Position numbers and translations under genes: made by a program. From Saccharina japonica (taxonomy: Eukaryota; Sar; Phaeophyceae; Laminariales; Laminariaceae), in assembly GCA_008828725.1 (NCBI GenBank), contig MEHQ01002696.1, forward strand, positions 205,168 through 269,167: DNA of 64,000 nt, in the 5' to 3' direction. This document shows, in pieces, positions 44,671 to 56,150 of this stretch. The first letter of the stretch is position 1; the number at the start of each line of letters is the position of its first letter. The notes below the pieces were generated by a model. That model worked only from the letters and a program-made list of their open reading frames with translations. It had not been told where the DNA came from and ran no database searches.

Positions 44671-45570
44671 GGGCCCGGTTTAACGAAGGGAAGTTTCAGA
44701 TCGAATCGATTTTAAATCATTTTTTTTTTTCATAAATCGAATTGAAGTTTAGTCTGATTGGTCGAAGCATGAATCACCCGAAAAGGCATTTGTACTTTGG
44801 GGCCAGGGAAAGTCGATCCGATCGAAATGCAAAATAATTTCCAAAATATTGTTTTGTTCTCAAACCGAATCGAATCGATTCGAATCGATTGGAGTTTATC
44901 CGACATGCATGACATGAGTATTATCACTAGGTGAACTACGCCAAGGCGATCGGTCGCTGTTTGGGCTGTTTTCGACAACCACCAACGCGGCGAAAAATCG
45001 TTTACTTCAATGAGTGGAGACCGGAGCAACAGCTGCACCCACGGCTACACACCATAGCACACTGTGGTTCGGCGGCGGCTCCTCAAACAAAATCAAGGCG
45101 CTCGCACGCCCAATTGTTCCACCATCTCGACCGACCAAGCCCAACGAGAACCAATCGATGGATCCAAAACACGGAAGAAAAGCTCAAGGCTTCGATAGCT
45201 GCATCGCGATCGCTGTTTGGTGCGTGGCGTTAAAGGGCTTCCTCCGTGCACCCACGAAAAGCTGAGAGTGATACAGCTTCCTAGCCTGGGCCTTAAAACA
45301 AAACAGAGGCTGTAGGCAAGATGCTCGTGGCGATGCACGCCGTCGTTCTCAGCTGCTCTCCTCGGTACTTGTCAGCCGGGAGTTGTGTGAGGTGTGGCGT
45401 TATTCTGATATCATTCGCATTTCGAGAACATACGGCACATACGTGGTTTCACCCGATAGAACCCGAAGCCGTATTTTCCGCCCAAATCGAACCGACTCCA
45501 ATTCGATTCATAAAAATAAATCGATCTCAAATCGATTCGATTTGAAACGTTCCTTCGTTAAAACGGGCCC
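44671..45570. mobile_element. PIF/Harbinger-like non-autonomous element, 900 bp, TAA duplication
   Basis: The left end GGGCCCGGTTTAACGAAGGG and the right end (complement GGGCCCGTTTTAACGAAGGA) form terminal inverted repeats that extend some 45 bases, continuing as GTTTCARATCGAATCGATTT on both sides. TAA lies directly outside each end (44668-44670 and 45571-45573). A 3-base TAA/TTA duplication with ends starting GGG or GGC is characteristic of PIF/Harbinger elements. No transposase or Myb-like partner is encoded. An open frame of 100 codons (44931-45233) has no known motif. Subterminal ATCGAATCGATT words occur at both ends. Confidence 0.85.
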
Positions 45571-45573
45571 TAA

Positions 45574-46981
45574 GAACTTCGACGTAGTGCGTGTTGTTCG
45601 ACCTGAGCATAAAATACAGCGTATACGTCCCTACAATCCTTGGATCCGATGGACGAAAGCGTGGGAACCCGTAGAAGATGATCGAAGCAGACACATTATT
45701 ACGCCTTTTTTATCTTCATGATTATTCTTTGAGCGGTTGCTTGCGAGCGTGGTCCACCAGTTCCTAGTATCGTGTTGAGAATACTGGAGGTAGCCAAACG
45801 CACCACAACCAGCCAGTTTTTATGTAGGGTCGGTTTGCTGGCATGTCGGGGTCCGTTTTAGAACTGTTAGCACACCACCAAAAACAAGCGCAACGTGAGC
45901 AGCGCGCCTATTGTACTTGTTTGTGTTAAACACAAACGTTACCTTTGTTTTACCTCGTGTCCCCTAATATTCCCATAAGTATTTTGGGGATATTTGCGAG
46001 TTCAAAAACCGACCGGTATTCCACCCGCCCTTGGCAACGCGGTTCCCGTTTGTCACCCGCACTTACCCTTATTTGTAGATCCCTTAGCGATAAGTGGAGC
46101 CCGGCGGGCGCCAGTCTGCCTCCAAGAAGCCCCCTTGTTTTTTTTTTGCCAAAAAGTGTAATATATGTCTACATTACATTGTCTCGCTTGCAGCCAGTTA
46201 TGGACTAGACAAAGAGCGCGCTAGTGCCGAGCTACGGCAGACATACACGATATCCGTAGAGACATCGCGCTTAAACGCAACGTTGAAAAACGTCCACACG
46301 CTATGCTTGCTTTCACGGGAAAAAGTATGATACTACGTTGTCGACTGGCAATGTTTGATTCGTTGTTATCTGTTTTGATATCGTCTTTGTGTTGGATACC
46401 GTGGTTCGTTTCATATTTCCTATCTGTTCCACTTAGTCTTCATTCCCATTGTATTTCGTGGGATCAAGATCTCGATCATGGCCAAGTGTTTGTGTGCAAA
46501 TAGGTACACCGATGGGTGCATCACAGAAGGGTGTTTCAACTTAATATTATTATTTTAAGGGCGTGAAACGTTGAACGCGTTCTGTGACATGTTGCAAGGA
46601 ACGAGCGGGGAGGAGAACCACACAACTACATCCATCACGTTGGGTGTCGAGTTTAAAAGAGTTTTCTCTGGGCAACATGGCAACCACCGTGTGCCCGTCG
46701 TAACGTTTAAAGTGCTGCTGTGCCTCTTCTGGCTGACACTGCATTCACCGCGCGGAACTGCAACATGTTGTGTTTATCCGCCCGCGCGCTGAGCATGAGT
46801 AGGTATGTCCTGACCTGTAGTCACGTTGGGTCATTGTTCACGGACGGAAGCTCTACTGGTAGTGTCTTAATGCGAGGCGACTGGCCACCATCTGAGTTCC
46901 GCTGAAATACGATGCTCCTCTTACGCCTCCAACCCACTGCTGTTGCAACCCCAGCTACATCAGGTACACTCCGCAGCACTC
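45574..46981. other. Upstream region of the ankyrin gene; no supported gene
   Basis: A plus-strand segment 45574-45718 is open and reads NFDVVRVVRPEHKIQRIRPY, then a Trp-rich stretch; it could be an exon but has no clear limits. GCCCGGCGGGCGCCAGTCTG followed by GAAGCCCCCTTG at 46098 resembles 33204. Frames at 46550-46792 on both strands are equivocal. No TATA box or other promoter element is recognisable before the ATG at 46982. Confidence 0.35.
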
Positions 46982-48982
46982 ATGCCCAATCCTTTCGAGA
47001 CAGACGCTGATGTTGTCGTCAACCTATCGGGCTTCGTCGAAGACCGGAAATACCTGTTCTTCGCGCCGGTTTCGACTATGTGGAACAAGGCGTGGGGGGG
47101 GCGTTCCAAAGTCACCCAAGCGGTCAGGGCCGATACGACAGTGCCTCAGCTGTTGGAGGGCTTCGAGAGTGGCCTAAAGAAGGGAGGGGAAGTGCCAGGC
47201 GCGGCTGCAAGTATTGGCAGGCTGGATCTACTTCAATGCGCCAGAGCGCACGGCTGCCCCTGGCCGAACTCGTTGTACAGTAAAGCTGCAGGGGGGGGGC
47301 ATGTTGACGTGATGATATGGGCACGGAGGTACGACTGCCCCCTAGAAAAGGGCATTTGCGACGCGGCTGCTGCCTTTGGGCAATTGAGGGCTCTCCAATG
47401 GGCGCACGCCAACGGCTGTATCTTTGACGGAATGACGTGCTACATGGCTGCTCGTGCGGGGTATATACCTTTGCTTCGTTGGTTGAGGGCTAACGCCTGC
47501 AGCTGGGACTCTAGGACATGCTCTGGAGCTGCCGAGGGTGGGCACCTGGACGTTCTCCAATTTTCCCGTGAAAACAATTGCCCCTGGGACACGGAAACAT
47601 GTCGCTACGCTGCAGCGCGAGGGAACCTGGAGCTCCTTCAGTGGGCCCACGAAAACGGTTGCCCCTGGGACAAGGAAACATGTGTCTACGCTGCAGCGCG
47701 AGGGAACCTGGAGCTCCTACAGTGGGCCCGCGACAACGGTTGCCCCTGGGACGAGGACATATGTAGCAAGGCTGCAATGGGAGGGCACCTGGAGCTCCTG
47801 CAGTGGGCCCGCGAACACGGTTGCCCCTGGGACGAATTTACTTGCACCTCTGCTGCCTATTGGGGGCAGCTAGACGTTCTTCAGTGGGCACGTTTGAACG
47901 GCTGTCCCTGGGGCAAGGAGACATGTGGCTACGCTGCAGAGGGAGGGCACCTGGAGCTTCTGCGGTGGGCACACGAGAACGGTTGCCCCTGGGACGAAAC
48001 TACGTGCTCATCTGCTGTCCGTAGGGGGCATCTCGGCATTCTTGAGTATGCCAGAACGACTGGCTGCCCTTGGCCTGAGAATGCGTTCGTTGAAGCAGCT
48101 AGCTCGGGTGATCTTGGCGTGCTTAAGTGGTTGCTGGATAACGGCTGCCCCGGTAGCGAGAAGGTATGCACTACAGCTGCTGACCGAGGTAGTCTGGACG
48201 TTCTTCAGTGGGCACGTTTGAACGGATGTCCCTGGGACGAGAAGACATGTAGCTGCGCTGCAGAGGGAGGGCACCTGGAGCTCCTGCAGTGGGCCCACGA
48301 AAACGGTTGCCCCTGGGACGAGGACACATGTAGCAGCGCTGCAATGGGAGGGCACCTCGAGCTCCTGCAGTGGGCCCACGAAAACGGCTGTCCCTGGGAC
48401 GACAAAACATGCACCTACGCTACAAAGGGAGCGCACGTCAAGCTCCTGTGGTGGGCGCACGAGAACGGTTGCCCCTTGGCCGCACTTAAATATCTATCTG
48501 CTGCCCGTGGGGGGCATTTCGATACCCTTCAGTATGCGAAAGCGGCTTGCTGCCCTTGGCCTGAGAATGCTTTCGTTGATGCAGCTAGCTCGGGTGATCT
48601 TGGCAAGCTCCAGGTGTTGCTGGATAACGACTGCCCCGGTAGCGAGAAGGTATGCACTACAGCTGCTGATCGAGGTCATCTCGACGTTCTTCAGTGGGCA
48701 CATTTGAACGGCTGTCCCTGGGACACGACAACATGCAGACGGGCTGCTTATAAAGGGAACCTCGAGCTGCTGCAGTGGGCCCACGAGAACGGTTGCCCCT
48801 GGGACGAAACTACTTGCACTACTGCTGCCCGTTGGGGGCGACTCGACATTCTTGAGTGGGCGCGGGCGAATGGCTGCCCCGTGGACGCCAAAAAAATGAA
48901 GTCTGCCCTCGATACCGCTCTCGATACCGGCTACTATGATGATGACGCAAAAGAAAAAATGAACAGACTCCCTGAGTCCTGA
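46982..48982 (+). CDS. Ankyrin-like repeat protein with F-box-like N-terminus
   Basis: An uninterrupted 666-codon frame starts at ATG 46982 (CACTCATGCCC); the frame is open 13 codons further up but without an ATG. Residues 1-78 contain VVNLSGFVEDRKYLFFAPVS and then WNKAW, resembling the degenerate F-box-like start common in stramenopile ankyrin proteins. Residues 79-645 are 21 tandem 27-residue repeats, consensus GHLELLQWAHENGCPWDETT followed by CSSAARG. This is an ankyrin-like repeat with the conserved Gly-Cys-Pro-Trp loop. The tail is short and charged (DDDAKEKMNRLPES). Such proteins are thought to be protein-binding scaffolds, with the F-box-like end possibly linking to ubiquitin ligases; the partner is unknown. 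No signal peptide, membrane segment or intron is seen. Repeats 11-13 and 17-19 are a duplicated block. Confidence 0.9.
   Translation: MPNPFETDADVVVNLSGFVEDRKYLFFAPVSTMWNKAWGGRSKVTQAVRADTTVPQLLEGFESGLKKGGEVPGAAASIGRLDLLQCARAHGCPWPNSLYSKAAGGGHVDVMIWARRYDCPLEKGICDAAAAFGQLRALQWAHANGCIFDGMTCYMAARAGYIPLLRWLRANACSWDSRTCSGAAEGGHLDVLQFSRENNCPWDTETCRYAAARGNLELLQWAHENGCPWDKETCVYAAARGNLELLQWARDNGCPWDEDICSKAAMGGHLELLQWAREHGCPWDEFTCTSAAYWGQLDVLQWARLNGCPWGKETCGYAAEGGHLELLRWAHENGCPWDETTCSSAVRRGHLGILEYARTTGCPWPENAFVEAASSGDLGVLKWLLDNGCPGSEKVCTTAADRGSLDVLQWARLNGCPWDEKTCSCAAEGGHLELLQWAHENGCPWDEDTCSSAAMGGHLELLQWAHENGCPWDDKTCTYATKGAHVKLLWWAHENGCPLAALKYLSAARGGHFDTLQYAKAACCPWPENAFVDAASSGDLGKLQVLLDNDCPGSEKVCTTAADRGHLDVLQWAHLNGCPWDTTTCRRAAYKGNLELLQWAHENGCPWDETTCTTAARWGRLDILEWARANGCPVDAKKMKSALDTALDTGYYDDDAKEKMNRLPES
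47216..48916 (+). repeat. 81-bp coding repeat array (21 units) with a 486-bp higher-order duplication
   Basis: The DNA word GGTTGCCCCTGGGAC marks most units at multiples of 81 bases. TGCCCTTGGCCTGAGAATGC occurs at 48065 and 48551, 486 apart (six units), and the text around it (CCCGGTAGCGAGAAGGTATG) is also duplicated, showing that a multi-repeat block was copied within the gene. Confidence 0.9.
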
Positions 48983-49829
48983 GAGCTAAACCTGGCTGTC
49001 GCAATGGTTATTCTGCCGCGTACGACCGTTCGTAGCTTCAAGCATAGCAAGCTTGAAATCTTGTTAGCTGGGCGAGGTGTGCCCACCGACAGGAGCTAGC
49101 CAGACTCCCTGTCTTCGTTTGGAGTGGCATGTGTGCATTAGAACTTACTCCGGTATATGCTTTGCGCCCGACCCCAACTTGATTGTATTCGCGGTGTTGT
49201 CTAGGGCAAAGGCGATGCGATGTTTGCAGACCACAGTAGGAGAAACTCGCCGTCAGCCGTACGTTTTTTTTTGTGAAACGGTTTCTCGTGTCGTGCCGCG
49301 TCGTGGCGCGCTAAACCCGACGAGCTGCGTGTGGACGCCTTCTCCACAAGGATAATAAAAACGCCAACCGAGGTCATCTTCCCCTCCACACGCCTGCTTC
49401 TTGCGGAACTACCGCGACAACACCGACTTTGTTGTGGCTCGCTATGAGCGGGGCGTGAGGACCTAGCACGAATTTCGCTGCCATCCGAACAACACTACAG
49501 TACGTATGTTCCTCTTGAAAGTACTGAACTGTCGACAAACGATCACTTAGTTATGGGTCTTGAAGTTTCTAGCGTTTTCCTGGTTCCTTGTTATGCATGT
49601 GTTTGGTGCGGAAATTCGTGGGTTACTCCGCTTCTTCCTTCTTATGTCTGTAACTTTCATCATCAGTAGTACTCAGTTGTAGTAGCTGCAGCAGCTCTTG
49701 CGTTATGCCAGGTAGGCATTAGTTAACAGAATCGTCCGTGCTTCACTGCCCTGGTGGTTTGGGCTCTGTTTCCGATCTCCCGGGCTACCCTCGTTGTCCG
49801 ATGGTTCCTGACTTTTAGGCATCTTGTGG
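48983..49829. other. 3' flank of the ankyrin gene; nothing clear
   Basis: No poly(A) signal of the AATAAA type is seen soon after the stop. AATAAAAACG at 49354 is the first candidate. Confidence 0.35.
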
Positions 49830-50430
49830 CTTCTTGGCGTATTTTATGATTTTCTTGTATCCGTTTATGTATCATTGTAGTGTCTCTCATCTTACAGAAC
49901 ATGTTCTATGTTCAGGTCTTGTCATTAGCCTTGTCATTTCCTGTTGTTTTGTCGGTTCCGTTTGTTACATCCGTTCCCTCTGTCGTGTCATTGCCTTTCG
50001 AACACGTTCCTTGTGATTTGGGTTACGTACTCTTAATAATTTCGCTCTCACGCGTAGTTTATGAAGTACTCGTTGGTGTGGGTGTAGGGCCAGCGTCTCT
50101 GGCGCTTTTTCTGATATCCGGTTATTTATCATTGCAGCGCCTCTCATCTCATAACTCTGGTTGTGTTTTCCAGTTTAGGTGTGGGCATCTAACTTCTTGT
50201 TATTTGCTGCTGTTTGTGTGTTTCATTCGTCACGTCCGTTCCCTTCGTCTTATCAATGTTTTTCGAATACGTTCCTTGATTTTCGGGGGACGTACTGATT
50301 TCGCCCTCCTGCTTAGTGTATGAAGTACTCGTTGGTGTGGATTAAGGTCTCTGGCCGTTTTTCTTGTCACCGGTTGTCTATCATTGCTGAGTGCCTCGTC
50401 TGGATAGGTGTTTTCAGTGTTTAGGTATGC
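49830..50430 (+). repeat. Diverged tandem repeat, about 255 bp, two to three units
   Basis: TATCATTG followed by TCTCATCT, GTTCAGGT/GTTTAGGT, TCCGTTCCCT and ACGTTCCTTG recurs from 49868, 50126 and, partly, 50378. Frames such as 49880-50323 follow the T-rich strand and are not called. Confidence 0.6.
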
Positions 50431-50574
50431 CTATTTCATTAAATATATTAATAGTACTTTCATGGGTGTTCTGCATCTCAGTGAAACCAGCTCGGTTCCT
50501 CCTCGGCTTATGGCTAGCTAGGACGGATTGCCATGCCGGTACTAGCAGGGGCTGCATCCTTGGACTTTGCTGGT

Positions 50575-51110
50575 CATGTGTCTACATTTTTCACTACATT
50601 AGTGTTTGAAGTGTTCCCGATCCATAAGGTAGTGCTTCCGTGACCTCAATACGGCTGCGCTTTCCTGAGTTTGCGCATTGTGATTGGTCCCCGGTTGCGT
50701 CTCCTTGTGCCATCTTTCTTTTGCTTTGAGTTTTATGTTCTTAAGCGTATTCCCCGTGACCTTCGCGCATCAGTGTTTATGCGGAGTTCGTGCGTTTCTC
50801 TACGGCTTGCTTGAAATATGAAATATCTTGCTTGAAATATGCGTTTCTCTACACTTTTTCACCACATTATTAGCGTTTGAGCTGTTTCCGACCCATGGGG
50901 TCGTATATCTCTGACCTCAATACAGGCTGATTTCCTGAGCTTGCGAATTATGTAGTATTTTTGCGCCGGTTGTGTATCCGTGCGGCAACTCTCTTTTGCA
51001 TTGGCGTTGAAGTTTTTATTGTATTCCCCGGCGACCTTAGCGCATCGTTTTGGATACCGGGTTCGTGCGTATCTCTACGTCTTGCTTAAAGTATCTTGCT
51101 TATATTAGCA
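50575..51110 (+). repeat. Diverged tandem repeat, about 268 bp, two units
   Basis: TCACTACATTAGTGTTTGAA, TGACCTCAATACGG, CCTGAG, CGCATC and GTTCGTGCGT recur in order from about 50590 and 50858. Confidence 0.65.
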
Positions 51111-52174
51111 GTTATATTTGTAAGAGCGCCTGCAGCAGCTGGATCGTTATCATCAAATAGTGGCTGGCGTCGTTCATGCTTTACTATCACCCTGTCTAGA
51201 GTTTGCCCTCTGTTTCCGATCTCCAAGGTGGTGCTGATCGAGCTCGTTCCCCACCTCCTGGCGTTACGTGCTTCTTGCTGTTTTGTTCTTGCCATCGCCA
51301 GTAATCGCTCCGGCATCTTTCGCCGGTTTTTGCTTCATATTTGTCTCATATATTTTCTCCGCTTTCTAGAGGCAGAGAGGACCCTGTCTTGGTTTGCACG
51401 AGCAGGTTCCGTACCGCTAGTAGTGGTTGGTTTGTAGTCCTAGCAGGTGCGTCCGTCGTCTAAAACAGTGGCATATTATCGATTGAATGATGTGTCCTGT
51501 TAGCGCCATCTCCGTGAAGCCTTGAGAACGCCACCGACTATGGCGTATTAATCATAGTGATGCCCCCTCCATCATGACCAACACGTTTATCTCCTCCGTA
51601 ATTTAAGTTTACAGGTATTTCGACTGGTTTGTGTACCTCGTATAAATTTCCTGGTTGCGCCCGAATTTTCTTCTCCAATAGTTTTGTCCGGTTCCCGACC
51701 CCCTCGTAAAGGTATACCTCGGTACGCCACCGACTATATTTCCTGCCTTGCCTGCTGAACGCACACTGCAAGGGATCTAAATGGTGTTATCGCGGGTGTT
51801 ACCCGCCTTGCTGTTTACCGTCGCGGGTAAGAGTACCACCTCATCTTTGCCGTGTTCATGGTTTCTTGATCCGTTTTTGCTTACTGTAATATCCTTTAAA
51901 ACCTTTTATTTCTTATGTATTTTTTGCCGTTTCCTATTCGTTCGCCTATACTGTATACGGGTGCTTTAGTCAACATCGGTAGCCGATGTTTTACCTTGGA
52001 TGCTGCGGACATGGGAAATGTCAGGCTACCACCCCCGCTCCCCAAACGACACCCTTAACAGATTTGCATCAATTGGTACCGGAGACAAGCAACGCGAATG
52101 CCACTCAATTACCTTGCGATACCAACACAACATCTGTAAACCTCCACCCATCGAATTCTGGCGCTGCACCTCAC
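51111..52174. other. No supported gene; shared 70-bp motif
   Basis: At 52071-52140 the phrase ACCGGAGACAAGCAACGCGA and the following text match two places at 61.47-61.66 kb. GTTTCCGATCTCC at 51208 echoes 49770. No convincing gene. Confidence 0.4.
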
Positions 52175-52447
52175 ACAATAAATAGAGAGAGGTATGCCGT
52201 TTTTTGGCTGAAACTTTTTCTGAAGGATGGTGCTTCTTGACCCATAATCGCCGTATTTTCGTTCCAGTCTCTTTCTTGTCTGTTGCAATATGTGTACCCG
52301 GATCCTTCGGCCATGGGATTGTACATCTACAGTACTACTGTAGTATCACTTTCGTTTTCTTCCGAAACCAATTTTGGGGTGAGTAATAGAGCTCCTCAGG
52401 GGAGAAGCGTAAACAAATGCATGGTGCACCTCTGTCGCAGCATGCGC
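52175..52447 (+). mobile_element. Short inverted-repeat element, family A, copy 3 (degraded)
   Basis: The left end is eroded (AGAGAGGTATGCCGTTTTTTGG). The interior TTTTTCTGAAGGATGGTGCTTC and the right end GTGCACCTCTGTCGCAGCAT align with the other copies. No target duplication is recognisable. Confidence 0.65.
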
Positions 52448-53329
52448 CCGATGCGGCATGCCTTATAAGGGCGACGCCTTATAGTGTAGCTAGCTCGCCT
52501 CAGTGGAGCAGCACACTACTAGTATCCATTACCGGTAGTAAGGAATAGTCAGTCATAGTCAGGCACAACACTTGTTTGGATAAAACGTGCCATATACAGT
52601 AGTGGTGATCCTTCGATAGAAGGGCTGGAATGCGTTACCCCACACTACCGGCACTGTATATAGCGGCAGCCAGCACTACTCCACACTCTACCGCCTTGGT
52701 TGGTCCCACATTATGCGAAGTTATTCCACAGGCCCTTTATCGGGGAACCAGCACTATAGGGAGATCACTTCTACTGTAGTACGTAAAATGTGCAATTTCC
52801 TGTGTTTGAGACTTGCGGATGTTTGGCGTGTATACACAACAACACCCGATACACATTTAACGTCTCGGCCGCGGGAGTGAGTACCGACTATTGACTGCTG
52901 CTGGATAAACCACCCGGGAGGTAAACAAAACGTAGTTCATTCCTTGTATCGGCATGCAAAACCATAACTACGAGATCCAGAGAGTGGGGGAGTATACTAA
53001 AACCATCTGAATTACCTCGTGCGACTAAATCGTTTTTCGTGTATTTGTCCAGAAATCCTACCGAGATCAGTTGTGTGTGTGTTTCGGCTGTGTATGGTAC
53101 CTATGATGATGATTCGTCCTCTTTAGCAGTGAATGTGGCGTCAGTTTGTCTTTTAGTTTTGTCGTGTGGCTCGGCTTGGACTGGGAGGCCTATAGCAACA
53201 TGTTTCGGCCTTTGTATATAATACGTGTACGTGATGAGCAAAGTGTCAGAAACTTCGGACATTCGGGCTGAATACCGATATTATATTAAATACTTTTAAT
53301 CTGTCTCTCTGGAATCATGATCTCACGAT
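52448..53329. other. No gene seen
   Basis: Nothing beyond short frames. GATGCGGCATGCCTTATAAGG followed by GCGACGCCTTATAG (52450-52485) is a small local repeat. Confidence 0.4.
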
Positions 53330-53840
53330 CTAGAGCGCTTCAGCCCCACCTTTCCCCATATGTAGGGAGGCTGGGTGCCACAACAAGTGGAACGCCGGGT
53401 ATCATGCCCCGCCGAGTCCTGACCGTCACGCGCATAGCGTTGCCCCAATATCAAGGACAGTGACTACGGATGGCAATGTAATGTCCATTTTGACTCTAAA
53501 TGTATCCATCAGTGGTCCTTATATTTCCGTTCAGATTGCTACATCACAGCAAACTCCGAGTACTGTCGCGAGTCTCGCGATCCAGAGCGTTGTGTACAGT
53601 CCTGCCTAGCAGCATCGGTAGAGAGAGTGCTAGACATAATAAGCGGGACACTGCGTCTCACGCCGCGCCGAGTCATGGCCGTCGCGTGCTGAGCGCTGCC
53701 GACAGTCGTGGCCGTGTTAAAAACCTGAGGAAGTTCTGACAGCCATGCAGCCAGCCTAGCTGCTCGCTCACAATTTTGAATTACGAAATTGGTAGCTGAT
53801 TGGCTGACCAAACCCATGCCGGAGGCCGCTGGTTCTTTCT
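53330..53840 (-). repeat. Dispersed repeat X, reverse copy with internal duplication
   Basis: In reverse it matches 18030-18300, including CTAGAAAGAACCAGCGGCCT and GCTAGGCTGGCTGCATGGC. The GAGTC(A/C)TG(G/A)CCGTC.CGCG piece occurs twice (53413 and 53670), so part of X is duplicated here. Its outer end runs straight into the 216 bp satellite. Confidence 0.7.
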
Positions 53841-55474
53841 AGAAGATTGGTGCTAAATAGGACCGTCAAGGTTCCACCACACCCGGGTAACATGGGGTCC
53901 CCTCCCCAGATCGTCAAGCCATCCTTATCACTACAACTCCGACAAACCGGGGACAAAAACGGTGACCCACCGGGTCGAGACCGCCTCGCACGGTGTGGAA
54001 AACCCACCCTCATCGGCTGATGACTGATAAACTGAGGCTCATGGAGCCAGCAGTACCCGGAGACGATAGCCTCCAATCCCCTGGTCATAAATATTTCCAT
54101 GCATCTACGTCTCCAACAACTAGAGGGCGTAGACAGACACGTGCAAGGTATGAAAACCCCAATCCCACTGGCTGATTTGCGATTACATGGGGCTCATGGA
54201 GCCAGCGCGCGACGAGAATTGTCCACCCGGACAACGTCGGAGCTCCACCGCACCCGAGGACGACAAGGTCCCATCCCCGGATCAGAGATCCATACATACA
54301 TCAGAAGCCCACAAACACCTGAGGGAATCAGCGTTCCCCCGGGTCGATACCGCCTCGCAAGGTGTGGAATACCCAGCCCCATCGGCTGGTTGTTGATTTG
54401 TCTAGAGCTTATGGAGCCATCCCGTGGCTGTAGTTTCCCATCGGGACAACGGCGAGGTCCCGCCGAACCCGAAGATGATAATGTCCCATCTCTGGCTTAG
54501 AAAGCCTTCCATACGTCCACAAATCCAACAATCTGGGGACGAAAACGGGTTTCCCCCGAGTCGACACCGCCTCGCAAGGTGTGAAAAGCCCACCCCTATC
54601 AGCTGATTGCTGATTGGGCTGGGGCTCATGGAGCCAGAACGCGGCGTGAGTTGCTCCTCGGGGCAAGGTCGAGGTCCCGCCTCACCCGGGGATAGTATTG
54701 TCTTATCCCCGGATCCGAACTTCTCCATAGATACATAACTCCAACCATACGGGGGTAAAAATGGAGTTCTCCCGGGTCGATACTGCCTCCCCAGGTATGG
54801 AAACCCCACCCCCATCGGCTGATGGCTGGTTAAGCTGGGGCTCATGGAGCCAAAGCGCGGCGAGAGCTGCACCTCGGGACGGCATCGAGGTACCGCCGCA
54901 CCCGGGGACAATATTGGTCCATCCCCTGATCCGAACTCCTTCCATACATATACAACTCCAACAATACGGGGACAAATATGGAGTTCCCCGGGTCCATACG
55001 GCCTTGCAAGGTGTGGAAACCCCACCCCCACTGGCTGATTGCTGATTGGCTGGGGCTTATAGAGCCAGTGCGTGGCTGGAGTTTCCCCTTGGAACAACGA
55101 CGAGGTCCCACCGCACCCGGGGATGCCTCCCCTGATCAGAAATCCTTCCATACATATACAACTACTACTATTCATGGACGAAAACGGAGTTCCCCCGGGT
55201 CAATACCGCCTCACAAGGTGTGAAAACCCCACCCTCATCGGCTGAGTTCTAATCAACTAGTTGGGCTGGAGCTTATAGAGCCAGCGCGTGGCTGGAGTTG
55301 CACATCGGGACAACGGCAGGGCCCCGGCGCAACCGGGGATGATAGTGTCTCACCCCCGGATCGGAAATCGTTACATACATACACAACTCCGACAACCCGA
55401 GGACTAAGACGGGGTTCCCCCGCGTCGATACCGCCTCGCAAGGTGTGGAAACCCCACCCTCATCGGCTGATTGC
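53841..55474 (+). repeat. 216-bp satellite, left block (about seven units)
   Basis: CTCATGGAGCCAG or CTTATAGAGCCAG recurs with starts near 54041, 54196, 54411, 54628, 54844, 55059 and 55275, spacing 215-217 except the shorter second unit. Each unit also carries CCCCCGGGTCGATACCGCCT, CGCAAGGTGTGGAAACCCC, TCGGCTGATTGCTGATT and CACCCGGGGA. Long frames on both strands arise from the repeat and are not genes. Confidence 0.9.
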
Positions 55475-55477
55475 TTA

Positions 55478-56147
55478 GGCCGACTCTTATGGGATCGGAA
55501 TAAAACAAATTCCTAGGTTTTCCCTTCATCGTACAGAAACCCGCGGGCAGTGCCGTCGGTAGTGATAGGTCATTTCTGGACGCAGCCCACAAGAAAAAAC
55601 GAGATTTTGGCACACAGCAACCACCGATGCCACGAGTTCTCGCCTCACAGAGCACGGGTCGCGCTAAACCTTCCAAGGGTGTATGCTCCTCTTCTCTGAG
55701 CGTCCTCGCTGCCGAGTATGAGGGCCGTAGGTGGCCTGTGACTAGCGGTCTCGCACATAACGTGAGGCTGGTCCATTTCTGTCTCAACTTTTTGCTGATC
55801 GAAACAGGGAGCCTGTTTCGATCAGCAAAAAGTTGAGCCAGAAATGGACCAGGCCTCACGTTATGTGCGAGACCTCTAGCCACAGGCCACCTACGGCCCT
55901 CATACTTGGCAGCGAGGATGCTCAGAGAAGAGGAGCATACAACCTTGGAAGTTTTAGCGCGACCCGTGCTCTGTGAGGCGAGAACTCGTGGCATGGGTGG
56001 TTGCTGTGTGCCAAAAACTCGTTTTGGTTTGCTGCGTCGGGCAGGTTTTGGGACAGAAAAAAAGAAGGGGAGCCTTGTGCGGGTTTTACCACCACAAAGG
56101 GGAAAGGCTGTTTTGGTTTCTGGATTCCGATCCCATAAGAGTCGGCC
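55478..56147. mobile_element. Foldback PIF/Harbinger-like element, 670 bp, TTA duplication
   Basis: The terminal repeats are identical for at least 23 bases (GGCCGACTCTTATGGGATC and on) and are flanked by TTA on each side (55475-55477 and 56148-56150). Inner arms of roughly 200 bases (55607-55812 and 55815-56020) pair almost perfectly about CGAAACAGGGAGCCTGTTTCG near 55812. Between them and the ends, the two halves have diverged (55500-55600 versus 56030-56125). It interrupts the 216 bp satellite. Mirror-image open frames starting MPRVLASQSTGRAK on each strand come from the palindrome. No transposase is encoded. Confidence 0.9.
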
Positions 56148-56150
56148 TTA

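Noticed and set aside
44931..45233. 100-codon frame inside the Harbinger-like element as a transposase remnant
   Set aside because: No DDE or Myb-like motif is visible, and an overlapping frame of similar length is equally open.
54402..55175. 257-codon minus-strand frame
   Set aside because: It spans several 216-bp satellite units. Because 216 is a multiple of three, frames stay open by repetition.
55404..55994. 196-codon minus-strand frame with a mirror copy on the plus strand
   Set aside because: It lies on the arms of the foldback element; the two frames are reflections of the palindrome.
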